Positions 25,253 through 35,513 of a DNA stretch of 56,143 nucleotides are shown one piece after another (position 1 is the stretch's first letter; every line of letters begins with the position of its first letter). The stretch is from CBDHDN01 sp965261585 (lineage in GTDB: Bacteria; Pseudomonadota; Alphaproteobacteria; UBA6615): NCBI GenBank assembly GCA_965261585.1, contig CBDHDN010000074.1:1-56143 (forward strand). Direction: 5' to 3'. Both the position numbers and the translations under genes were made by a program. The notes below the pieces were generated by a model. That model worked only from the letters and a program-made list of their open reading frames with translations. It ran no database searches and had not been told where the DNA came from.

Positions 25253-27457
25253 ATGAGCCTCGTGGATGGCAGACTGCTGCGCGATGGCGAGCAGGTACCG
25301 CGGCTGTTCTCGCCACTCGGCCGGCCGGCCGAGACGGGCGCGCGCCAAGCCATCGGCGTGCTGTGGCGGCGCAAGCATATCGTCGCGCTGAGCCTGCTCG
25401 TCGGCATGAGCTGGAGTTGGCTCGGCATCAGCCAGTTGACGCCGCGCTATTCGGCTGCGGCGTTCCTGCTTATCGATCCCGACACGACGGCCCAGTTCGA
25501 CATCATCGGCAGCGTGTTCCCAGGCGCGGGCCTCGACTTTGTCGGTCTGCAGACGGAGATCGAGATCATTCGCTCCAACGAGGTGTTGCAGAAGGCCGTC
25601 GAGCGGTTGGGTCCGGAACTCGCCCTCGGTCAGCTGCCGCCACGCCGCACCTCGCGGGCGGTGCTCGGTCCGCTGCTCGACCGGCTGCCGTCCGAGCTGG
25701 CGATCATGCCGGCCGCAAGGCCGACCGCGGCGCGCGAGCTGCCGGCAGTGATCGGCCGGTTGCGCGGTGGGCTGCGGATCACCTCGCAGGGCCGCTCGCG
25801 GGTCGTCAAGGTCGCCTTTGAGGGCGCTGACCCCGATTTCGTCGCCCGCGCCGTCAACACCGTGACCGACGTCTACGTCACCGAGACGCTGAAGACGAAG
25901 CTCGAGAACACGCGTCTCGTCACGCGCTGGCTCGACGACCAGATCGCCGATCTGCGGCTCGATCTTGGGGCGGCCGAGCACGCGGCGCAGGATTTCCGCC
26001 ACCGCGCCGGCCTTGTCGGGGGCCGCGGCAGACTGTTGGCGACCGAGGAGCTGTCGGAGATCAAGACCCTGCTGGTCCGCGCCCAGGCCGAGCGCCTCGG
26101 CGTCGAGGCCCGGCTGCGCCGGCTGGAACAGCTGCTCGACGAGCCGACCGAGGTCGACTCCATGCTGGAGGTCCTCGATTCCCGCGTCGTTCAGGATTTG
26201 CGGCGCCAGGAGGCGCGGATCGAAGGCGAGTTTGCCGAGCTATCGTCCGAGTACTGCGCTACCCATCCGCGCATGGTGCGCCTGCAGGCCGAGCTGGCCG
26301 AGCTGCAGGCGCGGATCGCCGATGAAATCAACCGCATCATCGCCTCGATGCGCAACGAGGCGGCGATCGCCCGCCAGCGCGAAGAGGCCGTGCGCCAGAC
26401 CTTGGATGATCAGGCGGCCAAGGTCGCCCGGCTAAGCGAGTCGGGGATCCGCCTGCGCGAACTCGAGCGTGAGGCCACCGCGGCCGGCACGCTGCTGGAG
26501 GAGTTCCTGGCGCGCCGCAAGGGCGCCGGCGGTCAGCTTACCCTGCAACGCCCGGATGCACGTGTGATCACGCGGGCCGCGGTACCGCTGGCGCCGTCGT
26601 TCCCGCGCACCGCGGAGATGATGGTTTCGGCATTCGTGGCCTCGCTGCTGCTCGGCCTGTTTCTCGCTTTCTGGCGCGAACAGCTCGACTACGGCGTGCG
26701 CACCGCCGACGAAATCGAGGACCGCACGGGCATGGTCACGATCGGCCTGATCCCGCAGCTGCACGGCGGCGCGAAGGTGGGTATTCCGGAGCGCCGGGTC
26801 CTCGATGCGCCGACGCCCGGCTTCAACGAAGCCATTCAGACGATCCAGACGAACGTCGCCCTCTGTCATCTGCAGCACAGCCCGCGCACGGTGCTGGTCA
26901 CGTCAGCGAAGCGCAAAGAGGGGCGCAGCTCCATCGTCATGGCCTTGGCCCGGGCCAGCGCGGCGGACGGCCACCGCGTCGCCGTCGTCGACTGTGACCT
27001 GCGCCGGCCGCGGCTCGGCACCGTGTTCGGCATCACCGGCGGCGTCGGCCTTGTCGACTACCTGTTGGGCAAGGCCACGCTCGACAAGATCGTCCGGCGC
27101 GACCCGACGTCCGGGATCAACTTTATCGCCGCCGGCGGCCCGACACCGAATCCGGCAGCGCTGCTGCAGTCCGACGCCATGCAGGAGCTGCTGACGGGCC
27201 TCGCGCGCGACCACACTCTGGTCCTGATCGACAGCCCGCCGGTGCTCCAGGTGCCCGACGCTCGCGTGCTCGGCCAGCTCGTCGACACGACTGTCTTCGT
27301 CGTCCGCTGGGGCCGGGTGTCCGGCGAGGCCGTATCGGCGGCACTCAAGCAGCTCGTCGAGGTCGGCGCCGACGTCGCCGGCGTCGTCCTGTCGATGGTC
27401 GACATGCGCGAGCACGACCGGCGCAGCCCGGTCAAGGCCCTGCTGCCGCAAACCTGA
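25253..27457 (+). CDS. Wzc/GumC-type polysaccharide co-polymerase with BY-kinase-like domain
   Basis: A 734-residue protein from ATG 25253; a TTG at 25232 is an alternative start. An N-terminal Wzz domain begins after a TM at ~residues 40-60, with long coiled-coil stretches (RLGVEARLRRLEQLLDE, RMVRLQAELAELQARIAD) and a second TM near 455-475. The C-terminal P-loop domain has Walker A' VAVVDCDLRRPRLG and Walker B HTLVLIDSPPV. Its Walker A reads SAKRKEGRSSI, with Arg where GKST normally has Lys, and there is no tyrosine cluster at the C-terminus (ends RSPVKALLPQT). It likely controls polymer length and export at the inner membrane; kinase activity is doubtful. Confidence 0.87.
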   Translation: MSLVDGRLLRDGEQVPRLFSPLGRPAETGARQAIGVLWRRKHIVALSLLVGMSWSWLGISQLTPRYSAAAFLLIDPDTTAQFDIIGSVFPGAGLDFVGLQTEIEIIRSNEVLQKAVERLGPELALGQLPPRRTSRAVLGPLLDRLPSELAIMPAARPTAARELPAVIGRLRGGLRITSQGRSRVVKVAFEGADPDFVARAVNTVTDVYVTETLKTKLENTRLVTRWLDDQIADLRLDLGAAEHAAQDFRHRAGLVGGRGRLLATEELSEIKTLLVRAQAERLGVEARLRRLEQLLDEPTEVDSMLEVLDSRVVQDLRRQEARIEGEFAELSSEYCATHPRMVRLQAELAELQARIADEINRIIASMRNEAAIARQREEAVRQTLDDQAAKVARLSESGIRLRELEREATAAGTLLEEFLARRKGAGGQLTLQRPDARVITRAAVPLAPSFPRTAEMMVSAFVASLLLGLFLAFWREQLDYGVRTADEIEDRTGMVTIGLIPQLHGGAKVGIPERRVLDAPTPGFNEAIQTIQTNVALCHLQHSPRTVLVTSAKRKEGRSSIVMALARASAADGHRVAVVDCDLRRPRLGTVFGITGGVGLVDYLLGKATLDKIVRRDPTSGINFIAAGGPTPNPAALLQSDAMQELLTGLARDHTLVLIDSPPVLQVPDARVLGQLVDTTVFVVRWGRVSGEAVSAALKQLVEVGADVAGVVLSMVDMREHDRRSPVKALLPQT

Positions 27458-27494
27458 ACCAGATGGGGTTGAATCCGCGAAGCGGGCGCCGCCG

Positions 27495-28614
27495 CTAGCT
27501 GGTCGGCAGCGGCCGCGATAGTCGTAGCGGCGATGCCGCCCGGTGCCGGTCGATCTCGGCCCGATAGGTCTGCAGCCACTCGTCGTGGCGCTGCTCCGTG
27601 GCATAGCAGGCCTCGACGACTTGCCGGGCCGACCGGCCCAGCCGGTGCCGCAGCGCGGGGTCGCTGGCCAGGCGTTCCAGCGCTGGCAGGTAGTCGGTCT
27701 CGTCGTCGATAAGGTACCCGGTGACGCCGTCCTCGACCAGGTCGCGATTGCCGACGACGTTCCAGGCGACGACCGGCCGCGCCACGGCCATCGCTTCCAG
27801 GACCACCATTGGCATGCCCTCCCAGCAGGACGCGTGGACCAGCGCATCGGCGGCGCGGACCGCTGCCCAGGTCGCCTCGCGCGAGAGCCAGCCCGCCACG
27901 GTGATCCGGCCGGTCCGCTCGACGACAGGCCGCTGCGGGCCGTCGCCCAGCCAGGTCCAGCGCCACCCAGCCGGCGCCGCCAGGGCCAGCCTGGCGATCA
28001 GTTCCGGGCTCCGCGCCGGCACGATGCGGCCACACAGGACGATGTGAAACGCCCCCGGCGGTGCGCCGCTGTCCTGGTCGGCCCAGGCGACATGGGCATC
28101 CACCTCGCTGAGCGAGACTCCGTTGGGAATCAACAGGTTGCGGACCGGTCTGCTCGTCGCGCGAGCAGGCAACCGCCAGCCCGCCGAGCCATTCCAGCCG
28201 GCGGTACAGCCAACGGGCCGCCCGCGTCGTGTCGGAGCGATAGAAGGACAGGCCGCGCGGGCTGTAGACCGTCGGCAGCGACAAAATCCGGGTCGCGACC
28301 CGACCGATCAGCCCAGCCTTCGAGCAATGCAGGTGCGCGACGGCCGGCTGCGCCGCGGTCAGCACGCGCAACAGCCGCGCCAGCGCCGCCAGGTCGCCAT
28401 AGGGGGCGATCTCGCGCTGCACCGTCCAGGGCACGAGCCGCACGCAGGGGCGGAACGCCGCGGCGTAGTCCACCGGCAGGGGGCCGCGGTCGTTATGAAC
28501 GATCGTGACCCGATATCCCAGCTCGGCTTGGCCGTTTGCCAGCTGCCGCACGGAATTGAACGTGCCGCCAAAAAGGGCGCTGGTGACGTGGCAGATATGG
28601 AGCGGTGGCGTCAT
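27495..28614 (-). pseudogene. Glycosyltransferase family 4-like, frameshifted
   Basis: The N-terminal half reads HICHVTSALFGGTFNSVRQL, then VAHLHCSKAGLIGRVATRI and YSPRGLSFYRS, typical of GT-B/GT4 enzymes. Near 28150, after GGLAVACSRDE, the frame changes; the C-terminal half continues in another frame as RNLLIPNGVSLSEVDAHV, VLCGRIVPARSPELIARLAL, ALVHASCWEGMPMVVLEAMA and DLVEDGVTGYLIDDETDY, including the donor-binding ExxxxxxxE-type stretch. One indel would restore a protein of about 370 residues. It would transfer a sugar to the growing repeat unit in this cluster. Either an assembly error or decay. Confidence 0.8.
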
Positions 28615-28738
28615 GGGTTGGCGTGGTCGTTGGCCGCGCCCGCGGTGCCGGGGGTGTTGTTGGAGGGGACGGACGCGCTAATCCCCTGGAGTACTGGAGA
28701 AATCTGTAGCTTCGATTAAGTCCGCGACAAGCCACGGC

Positions 28739-30019
28739 CTACTCGATGTCGGCTCCGAGGACCCGCTTGCGCAGCTTGCGCTTGAGATAGCGGCCGGCCA
28801 CGCCGGCGGCCTGTGGGCGTACGGTGCCGCGCGGCGGGTCATCGTGCAGCAGCCGGTAGGGGTCTTCGTGCCCCGGCGCGGCCGTCTCCAGCCGGCCGCC
28901 CGCCGGCGCCGTCAGGCGGCAGAGCCGCGCGCCGGCGTGGACGAGCCGGGTGCCCGGCCCGGCCGACGCCGCGCTCGCCCGCACCGGGCCGCCGAGCCCT
29001 TCCTCGGTCAGCCCAGCCGCGTCGCTCAGGCAGTAGAGGCGGCCGTTTTGGGACGCGGCATAGAGCGCCACCGCCGCCCCGTCGGCCGTGACCAGCGCCA
29101 GCGGGGCGGCATAGAACTTACATAACGCCGTCTGCGTGTGGTAGGCGGCATAGCCGACCGGGACACACCCCTGGGGCAGATGCCGGCAGGCCGCGGTCTC
29201 CGGCACCGCAACGCGGGCGACCGGTTGGCCGTCGGCCAGATCGAAGACATAGATTGCCGCGTCGCGCAGCGTCGCCGTGACGACGACCCGGCGGCCGCGC
29301 CAGCGCGTGAGCAGCGGCGTGACGTCGGCACCGCCCTCCAGTTGTGCCTGCCAGCGCAGCGCTCGCTCGGCCGGGGCATAGGCATGGAGCATGCCGCGCA
29401 CCGAGCCGTGCAGGCTCTCGCCGGAGGTGAACAGGATAAGGCCGCTTTCGGCGTCATGGACGGGGTCGGAATCGACGCCGTAGGGCAGCAGCTCCGACCA
29501 CTCGATGCGGCCGCTCGCCAGGTCGATCTGGCTGACGGCGGCGCTGCGGTCGGCGAGGAACAGCTTGCCGGCGCCATCGTGCCGGAACAGCAGCGGCGCC
29601 GCGACCGCCGCGTGGCCGCTCGTCCGTGGCCAATAGCACGCGCTCAGCGCGCCGTCGCTGGGCTGCCTGCGCGCCGGATCGATCATCTGCAGCGTTGAGC
29701 GTGCGTCCAAGACGACGATCAGCGGCCGGCCGTCGCCGGCCAGAACGATCCGCGGGCGCGCCCGCACCTTCACACCGATACCGGGCAGATCGACCCGCGC
29801 GCCGGCCGCATCGACCATGGCCAGGGCACCGCGATGATCCGCCACGACGGCCCAGCTACTGCCGTTCAGCTCGAAACGGGCAAGGTCGGCGCTGACGGCG
29901 TCCGTCATGCGACCGATCTCGCGGATCGTGCCGGCCGCCGTATCGGCCAGGCAGATCGCGCCCTTCATGTCGGCGAAGCAGTACTGCCCGCCGTTCAGCA
30001 TGGTGCCGCGCGACCAGAC
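28739..30019 (-). pseudogene. Beta-propeller-like protein truncated by IS21
   Basis: A long open frame ending at 28739 with an internal ATG at 30001. The frame stays open upstream (VWSRGTMLNGGQYCFADMKG) until the IS21 end at 30020, so the true N-terminus was removed. It has repeated blade-like segments (GAICLADTAAGTIREIG, LFLADRSAAVSQIDLASGRI, AIYVFDLADGQPVARVAVPE, GRLYCLSDAAG), suggesting a PQQ/WD-like propeller, and a basic C-terminus (GRYLKRKLRKRVLG). Its role in the polysaccharide cluster is unknown. Confidence 0.7.
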
Positions 30020-30139
30020 TGTTGTTAAGCGTGGAAAATTGACCCCCTATTGGGGGTGATCGGCGTCCAAAATTGACCCCCCCCCATGGTTTGTGCCCAT
30101 GAACGCGCCTTGTCATTGGACGGACGAGGTGAGGGGGAG

Positions 30140-31654
30140 ATGCTGGTAGTGGAAACGATCGCGAAGATCCGTCTGGATCATCTGGTGAGGGGCGTTCCGA
30201 TCAAGAAGATCGCCCGGGATTTGAGGGTTTCGAAGAACACGGTGCGCAAGGTGGTGCGGGGCGATGAGACCTCGTTCAGCTACGAGCGCAAGATCCAGCC
30301 GATGCCGAAGCTGGGGCCGTGGGTGGAGGAGCTCGAGCGCCAACTGGAGGCCAACGAGAAGAAGGCACGCAAGGATCGGCTGTCTCTTCTGCGGATTCAT
30401 GAAGACCTTGCGTCGCTGGGCTATGAGGGCGGCTATGACGCGGTTCGGCGCTATGCCAGGGCCTGGCGGCGCCGGTGGCGGCTGTTGTCGCCGTCGCAGG
30501 CCTTTGTGCCGCTGAGCTTCGATCCCGGCGAGGCCTACCAGTTCGACTGGAGCCACGAGTACGCGCGCCTGTCGGGTGTGACGACCCGGGTAAAGGCGGC
30601 GCACATGCGGCTCTGCTACAGCCGGATGCAGCTGGTTCAGAGCTTCCCGCGCGAGAGCCAGGAGATGGTGTTCGAGGCGCATGAGCGCGCCTTCCGCTTC
30701 TTCGGCGGGGTCTGCCGGCGAGGCATCTACGACAACATGAAGACGGCGGTGAGCACGGTGTTCGTGGGCAAGAAGCGGGACTACAACCGCCGCTTCCAGG
30801 AGATGTGTATCCACCATCTGGTGGAGCCTGTGGCGTGCACGCCAGGGGCTGGCTGGGAGAAGGGGCAGGTCGAGAGGCAGGTGGGTGACGTTCGCGGCCG
30901 CCTGTTCGTGCCCAGCCCGCGGGGCCGCTCCTACGCCGAGATCAACGAGTGGCTGATGGATCGGTGCATCAAGGACGCCAAGAAGCATCCGCATCCGACG
31001 ATCCCGGGCAAGACGGTGTGGCAGGTGTTCGAGGAGGAGCGGCCCTTCCTGACGGCGTACCGCGGCCCCTTCGACGGTTTCCATGCCACTGAGGTAGCGG
31101 TTTCCAAGACCTGTCTGGTGCGCTTCGACAACAACCAGTACAGCGTCGCGGCACGCGCGGTGGGGCGACCGGTGGACGTGCGGGCCTATGCCGATCGGAT
31201 CGCCATCCGCCAGGACGGCGAGATCGTCGCCGAGCATCCCCGCAGCTTCGGGCGCGGCCAGGTCGCCTACGATCCGTGGCACTACGTGCCGATCCTGACG
31301 AGGAAGCCCGGCGCGCTGCGCAATGGCGCGCCCTTCAAGGGCTGGCAGTTGCCCAACGCGCTCGGCCGCCTGCGAACCCGGCTCGCGGGCCACGACGACG
31401 GCGACCGGCAGTTCGTCAAGGTGCTCGCGGCCGTGCTGGAGGACGGACTGGAGGCGGTCGAGGCGGCCTGCGCCGAAGCGCTCGACTGCGGCGCCTGCAG
31501 CGCCGACGTCGTGCTCAACATCCTCTCCCGGCAGCGCCAGCCGGCGCCGCCGGCAACCATCCCGACGCCCGAGGGCCTGCAACTCCGTCACCAGCCGGTT
31601 GCCGATTGCCAGCGCTATGACAGCCTGAGGGAGGCCGGTCATGGAGCGTCATGA
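30140..31654 (+). CDS. istA: IS21 transposase IstA
   Basis: A 504-residue transposase from ATG 30140, with GAGGGGGAG just upstream. An N-terminal helix-turn-helix (LVRGVPIKKIARDLRVSKNT, ~residues 14-33) is followed by an integrase-type DDE core: FDPGEAYQFDWSHEY (first Asp), FFGGVCRRGIYDNMKTAV (second Asp) and TPGAGWEKGQVERQVGDVR (Glu). A Mu-type C-terminal beta-barrel follows (LVRFDNNQYSVAARAVG). Its 3' end overlaps istB by 14 bp, the usual IS21 arrangement. Intact. Confidence 0.94.
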   Translation: MLVVETIAKIRLDHLVRGVPIKKIARDLRVSKNTVRKVVRGDETSFSYERKIQPMPKLGPWVEELERQLEANEKKARKDRLSLLRIHEDLASLGYEGGYDAVRRYARAWRRRWRLLSPSQAFVPLSFDPGEAYQFDWSHEYARLSGVTTRVKAAHMRLCYSRMQLVQSFPRESQEMVFEAHERAFRFFGGVCRRGIYDNMKTAVSTVFVGKKRDYNRRFQEMCIHHLVEPVACTPGAGWEKGQVERQVGDVRGRLFVPSPRGRSYAEINEWLMDRCIKDAKKHPHPTIPGKTVWQVFEEERPFLTAYRGPFDGFHATEVAVSKTCLVRFDNNQYSVAARAVGRPVDVRAYADRIAIRQDGEIVAEHPRSFGRGQVAYDPWHYVPILTRKPGALRNGAPFKGWQLPNALGRLRTRLAGHDDGDRQFVKVLAAVLEDGLEAVEAACAEALDCGACSADVVLNILSRQRQPAPPATIPTPEGLQLRHQPVADCQRYDSLREAGHGAS

Positions 31655-32369
31655 GGTGCTGGCGATGATGACGGCGCTGAAGCTCGCAGGCATGCGCGCC
31701 GCCTACGACGATATCCTCGCCGACGGGCTCAAGCGCCGCCATCCGGTGCAGCAGATCATCGGTACGCTGCTGCAGGTCGAGATCGCCGACAAGCAGGCGC
31801 GCTCCATCAAGTACCAGATGGCGTCCGCCAGGCTGCCGACGGCCAAGGAGCTGGCCGACTTCGACTTCGCCGCCTCGCCGGTCAACGAGCCCCTGATCCA
31901 GGAGCTCGCCGGCGGCGGCTTCCTGGATGGCAAGCGCAACATCGTCCTGGTCGGCGGCACCGGCACCGGCAAGACCCATCTCGCCGTCGCCATCGCGCGG
32001 TCCTGCATCCGAAAGGGCGCACGCGGCCGGTGCTACAACGTCGTCGACCTGGTCAACCACCTCGAGGCCGAACTCCGTGCCGGGCGCCAGGGCCGCACCG
32101 CAGACCAGCTCGTCCGACGCAACTTCGTCATCCTCGACGAACTCGGCTACCTGCCCTTCGCTCAGGCCGGCGGGCAGCTGCTCTTCCACCTCATGAGCCG
32201 GCTCTACGAGCGCACTTCGATCGTCATCACCACCAACCTCGCCTTCGGCGAATGGCCATCCGTCTTCGGCGACCCCAAGATGACCATCGCGCTGCTCGAC
32301 CGTCTCACCCATCATTGCGAGATCATCGAGACCGGCAACGAGACCTGGCGCTTCAAGAACCGCTCCTGA
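31641..32369 (+). CDS. istB: IS21 helper ATPase IstB
   Basis: A 242-residue AAA+ ATPase that aids IstA in target choice. It has a DnaC-like fold with Walker A VLVGGTGTGKTHLAVAIA (~residues 101-118), Walker B FVILDELGYLPF (~167-178), sensor residues in IVITTNLAFGEW and an arginine-finger region DRLTHHCEIIETGNETWRF. It starts inside the end of istA, suggesting coupled translation. Complete and apparently functional. Confidence 0.94.
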   Translation: MERHEVLAMMTALKLAGMRAAYDDILADGLKRRHPVQQIIGTLLQVEIADKQARSIKYQMASARLPTAKELADFDFAASPVNEPLIQELAGGGFLDGKRNIVLVGGTGTGKTHLAVAIARSCIRKGARGRCYNVVDLVNHLEAELRAGRQGRTADQLVRRNFVILDELGYLPFAQAGGQLLFHLMSRLYERTSIVITTNLAFGEWPSVFGDPKMTIALLDRLTHHCEIIETGNETWRFKNRS

Positions 32370-32573
32370 GCCTGCGCCGGCCGTGCCTGCGGCCCGGTTG
32401 CCCCGGTGGGCCAACAGGCACCCCCCACGCGGCTTCGCTCCGCGTAGCGCAGGGCGCTACACGAAGCCGCGCGGGTCCCCCCTATTGACTACCGGGACAA
32501 CCTCCGCCGTGCCGCTCAGGGGGGTAAATTTTGCACGCCGATCGGGGGTCAATATTGAAAGCCGTTTGACACA

Positions 32574-34064
32574 CCGGCGATACCCGACGGCCACGGCTAC
32601 AATCGCGGCGGCGCAAGCATCGTCTCTCGCGTTCGCCCGGCGCCCGCCCTGGACATGTTTTGCCAGCTTCCAATTGCCGCTCGGATCGCCCATCACGCGC
32701 GCTTCGGCCATCGCGGCCCGAAGCAAAAGTGATTGCGTCGGCCGAACGTGATCACCCAATACGGCCGCGCGGAAGTCGCGCACGTCCGCCCCACCGTCCT
32801 TGAAGCCCTGGCCGCGTTCGACCAGCTCGGCGAGGGGAAACTTAACGGCCTCAAGGTGTTGTTTCAGTTCGGCCAGGCGCCAGCGGTCGCACGTGATCGC
32901 CACCGGCCTGCCCCAACGGTCCAGGCACTCGCGCAACAGCGCCGGAATGTCCGAAACACGCCGGCCGGCCATGAACAACTCTCCCCGGTCCGCCATTTGC
33001 TGATAGAGACCGCCGACGCCATCGGCCGGGCCGCGCTCGGCTAGGCCCGGAAGCTCAGGGAAGCACGCCGCCGCCTCAAGCGTGCCATCGCGGAAGTACG
33101 CCGCCGCCGCGGTCATGGCCACGTTCTGCCCTAGGTCGAGCCCAAGCACGTATTCGTCGGCCCGCGCGTCCGGTTCCGGCAACGCCTCGGCATTGCGCCA
33201 CGTCTCGGCGTCGAGGAGCACGCTCGCCACGGTATCGCCAACGCCTTGATTCAGCCGTAGGGCGCGGAAGGATTGCATCGCCGATTCGCCGCGCTTGGCG
33301 TGTTCGGCCTCTTGACGGATCACGATCTCCAGGTCCGGCAGGTGATCGAGTCCTGGATTCGCCCGCTTCCATGTCCGGCGCTGAAAGGGCGGATCGTCGC
33401 GCGGCGCCGCAAAGCACAGCGCGAATCCAACCCCGTGCCCGTCGAGTGCGCGCTGGAAAGGATGGTCAGGCATCGCTGGGCGCGTCCCAAGCCACAGCGC
33501 CCGGCTTCCCGGTATCTTGCCCCGGCTGGTCTTGAGCGCCGCCAGCATAGGCGCCACGCGCTCAGGCGGCCATTGTGCGCACTCATCGAGCAACAACAAT
33601 TTCGGCGCCGCACCGTGAAGGCGGCGCGGATCAGAGCCGAGCACTCTCAACAATGCGCCCGTTTCCCGGTCCGCAATCGTCGCCCGGTTCGCGGAGTCCT
33701 GAATCCGGAACCGCCCGCGCGGACCCGTGCCATGCTTCTCGAATGTCGGCGCCAGGAAGTGAAGCATGTGCCGGAAATTCAAAAGGCCCTGATCGAAGCT
33801 CGACGCGACCACCAGTGTTTCGGCCATCGGCTCGACTAGCGGCCCGTCCACGTCAACGGCCGCACAGGCAATCGCAGCCGCGAACGTACTTTTCCCGCCC
33901 CCTCGACCCATAGAAATGGCGCCGTCGCCAGGTTGACCGAAAGCGCCGGACAAAAAACGCCGCTGCCAGGCGAGTAGCTTGAACCGCTCCCCGGCATACC
34001 GGCCCTGGCCGATGGTCAGGCCGGCGATGGAGTCAGCTACCGCTTTCGTAGGTCGAGAGGCCAT
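32574..34064 (-). pseudogene. Phage terminase large subunit, 3' end cut by IS21
   Basis: The frame from ATG 34064 gives a terminase ATPase: an N-terminal part with FKLLAWQRRFLSGAFG, Walker A-like ISMGRGGGKSTFAAAIA (~50-66), Walker B KLLLLDECAQWPPERV (~155-170), then a nuclease-like portion (YVLGLDLGQNVAMTAAAAYF, ITCDRWRLAELKQHLEA, SLLLRAAMAEARVMGD). The native sequence ends at 32573 where the IS21 begins; the frame runs on in the IS to 32457, adding about 39 foreign residues. The motor would package phage DNA. With the DUF3102 gene it marks a prophage remnant. Confidence 0.87.
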
Positions 34065-34139
34065 CTTGGGCTTCCTGTGTGTGTTGCGGATTGACCCCCA
34101 CCCCGATCTTCCGCCCCGCGCGGCGGGGGCGTGGTGCCA

Positions 34140-34328
34140 TCAAGCCGGCTTATCGCCCACCACCCGAGCGCGCAGCGCTTCGACGAACATTCCGGGGCTC
34201 ATCAAGTGCCGCGCGGCTTGGGATTTGATAACGCTCGCCAGCAAGTCCAGCGCCTCGTTCTGGTCCAACCGCGCCAGCTCCTGATTGAAAGCGGACTCCG
34301 TTTCGACGTTCTTTCTTTCTTCGGCCAT
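34140..34328 (-). CDS. Small hypothetical phage protein
   Basis: A 62-residue acidic-to-basic helical protein (MAEERKNVETESAFNQELAR at the N-terminus) with AGGGAATG upstream of its ATG. Located 75 bp upstream of the terminase on the same strand, where phages often keep a small terminase subunit or other head gene, but it shows no recognisable domain. Function unknown. Confidence 0.5.
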   Translation of the reverse strand: MAEERKNVETESAFNQELARLDQNEALDLLASVIKSQAARHLMSPGMFVEALRARVVGDKPA

Positions 34329-34843
34329 TGCTCATTCCCTATGAAATCGTTCCCCTTCACTAAGTACTAAAGCATTAAACACGAAGCCTGCCACTCGGTT
34401 CAGGCGGGTTCGCGTCGGCACAGCAGGAAACCCCCTGCCCGCGTTGTCAACGGGCAGAGGGTCCAGCTTGTACCGGGGTCCTGCCACTTCGGACGAGGCT
34501 GGGACGCTTGCGGCAGCCGATCCACGCGAGACTATCGCCCCTTGCGCTATGCTGATCGGCCCTCCGGTTTGAACCTGTGCGGCCCTGCATCCCGCCCCGG
34601 AGCGGCGCCATCCCCCATCCCGGCTTTCGCACGCGGTCTGGCTTAGGTGCCCTGGAAAAGCGGTGCGCCATGATGCAACCCCCAAACTGCAACTCACCGG
34701 CTTGCGCGATGTCCGCAACGGCCGCCGGCCCCGTGCCCACGGGGCGCCGACTCTGGCGCCCAAGCCGCTGCGTAAGGCGTGCTAGGCCGTGTGGTGCTGG
34801 CACCTCCCGCACGTCAAAAGGGGTATCAAAATTGGTCGATTCG
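34329..34843. other. Region without a confident gene
   Basis: About 515 bp between two phage-remnant genes. Reverse-strand open frames exist here, but their peptides look like non-coding GC-rich translation (Arg/Pro/Ser-rich, no conserved-looking block). A short hairpin with arms CTGCCCG/CGGGCAG at about 34435-34456 followed by GGGGTTTCC on the minus strand could be a weak terminator. A deleted small-terminase gene may once have been here. Confidence 0.35.
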
Positions 34844-35410
34844 TCACGGCGCGGACCCCTCGACGGCCGTCGGCAGTTCGGCCACCTCGACAGCCGCCAA
34901 CACGTCGGCAATATCGATCTCAAAATCATGCGCCGCGACTTCGGCTAAAATCGCACGATCCTCTGGCTCGACGCACCAGACAATGCCCGTTAGCGCGCGG
35001 CCGGGCGGTTTTTGAATCAGCCGATCATTGGCCGGATCGTCGACACACGCCTTGCGCCACGCGGCCATCACGCGATCACTTGCACGCAGAATATCCAGCG
35101 TCCGGTTGATTCCCAAATGCGCCCCCAGGGCGCATTTGGCCGAGCAATCCCCAACGTAGCGCGCAACCTGCATGTATTTTTGAGCGGTGCGGGCGGTCAT
35201 GCCCACATCACGCAGGAACGCCAGCCACGCGCCATGCTCGGCGATTTCGCGCGCCTGGAGCAGAAGCCGGCCGCACGACAAGGCGTCAGCATTCGATTTG
35301 CGAAACAGCCGGCCGGCTTGCTCGGCCATCGCGAATAAGACCGCGTCAGCGTTGCTTGCACCGCCTTTTGGGGTTGCGGCGTCGGGCGCGGCTATGGTGC
35401 CAGGGTCCAT
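34844..35410 (-). CDS. DUF3102 domain protein (phage-related)
   Basis: A 188-residue protein starting at ATG 35410, because GGAAAGGAA lies 7 bp before it. The central ADALSCGRLLLQAREIAEHG AWLAFLRDVGMTARTAQKYM block fits DUF3102, a family common in phages and mobile islands that joins a helical N-terminus to a helix-turn-helix-like segment. The C-terminus carries GIVWCVEPEDRAILAEVAAH and an acidic end. Probably DNA-binding or replication-linked; its exact job is unknown. It is the first gene of the minus-strand phage remnant. Confidence 0.78.
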   Translation of the reverse strand: MDPGTIAAPDAATPKGGASNADAVLFAMAEQAGRLFRKSNADALSCGRLLLQAREIAEHGAWLAFLRDVGMTARTAQKYMQVARYVGDCSAKCALGAHLGINRTLDILRASDRVMAAWRKACVDDPANDRLIQKPPGRALTGIVWCVEPEDRAILAEVAAHDFEIDIADVLAAVEVAELPTAVEGSAP

Positions 35411-35513
35411 TTTCATTTCCTTTCCAGGGGATCGAATTGCACTGTCCACCGGCTATAGTTTCGGTTCGGCGCGCCGCACCCGGCGCCACGGGCCCGCAGG
35501 ATCGGAGGATGCA

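Larger units (their letters stand above)
30020..32573 (+). mobile_element. IS21-family element
   Basis: The ends begin TGT and carry repeated inner motifs: AAAATTGACCCCC twice at the left (30036-30082) and related TTGACCCCCGATCGGCGTGC on the inverted right end (32525-32573), the multi-repeat ends typical of IS21. It holds istA and istB. No matching 4-8 bp direct repeat is found: left flank GACCAGAC, right flank CCGGCGAT. The left neighbour is a truncated propeller gene and the right a truncated phage terminase, so the element probably sits at a rearrangement junction. Confidence 0.85.

Noticed and set aside
25085..26002. A minus-strand open frame across the start of the Wzc-like gene
   Set aside because: It overlaps a well-supported coding region and reads as low-complexity Arg/Asp/Gln sequence.
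30113..31642. A long minus-strand open frame opposite istA
   Set aside because: istA is complete with catalytic motifs and a good Shine-Dalgarno; the antisense frame reflects GC3 bias.
34447..34929. A possible small terminase subunit on the minus strand
   Set aside because: It overlaps the DUF3102 gene in another frame, and no conserved small-terminase features could be seen; left as unassigned sequence.
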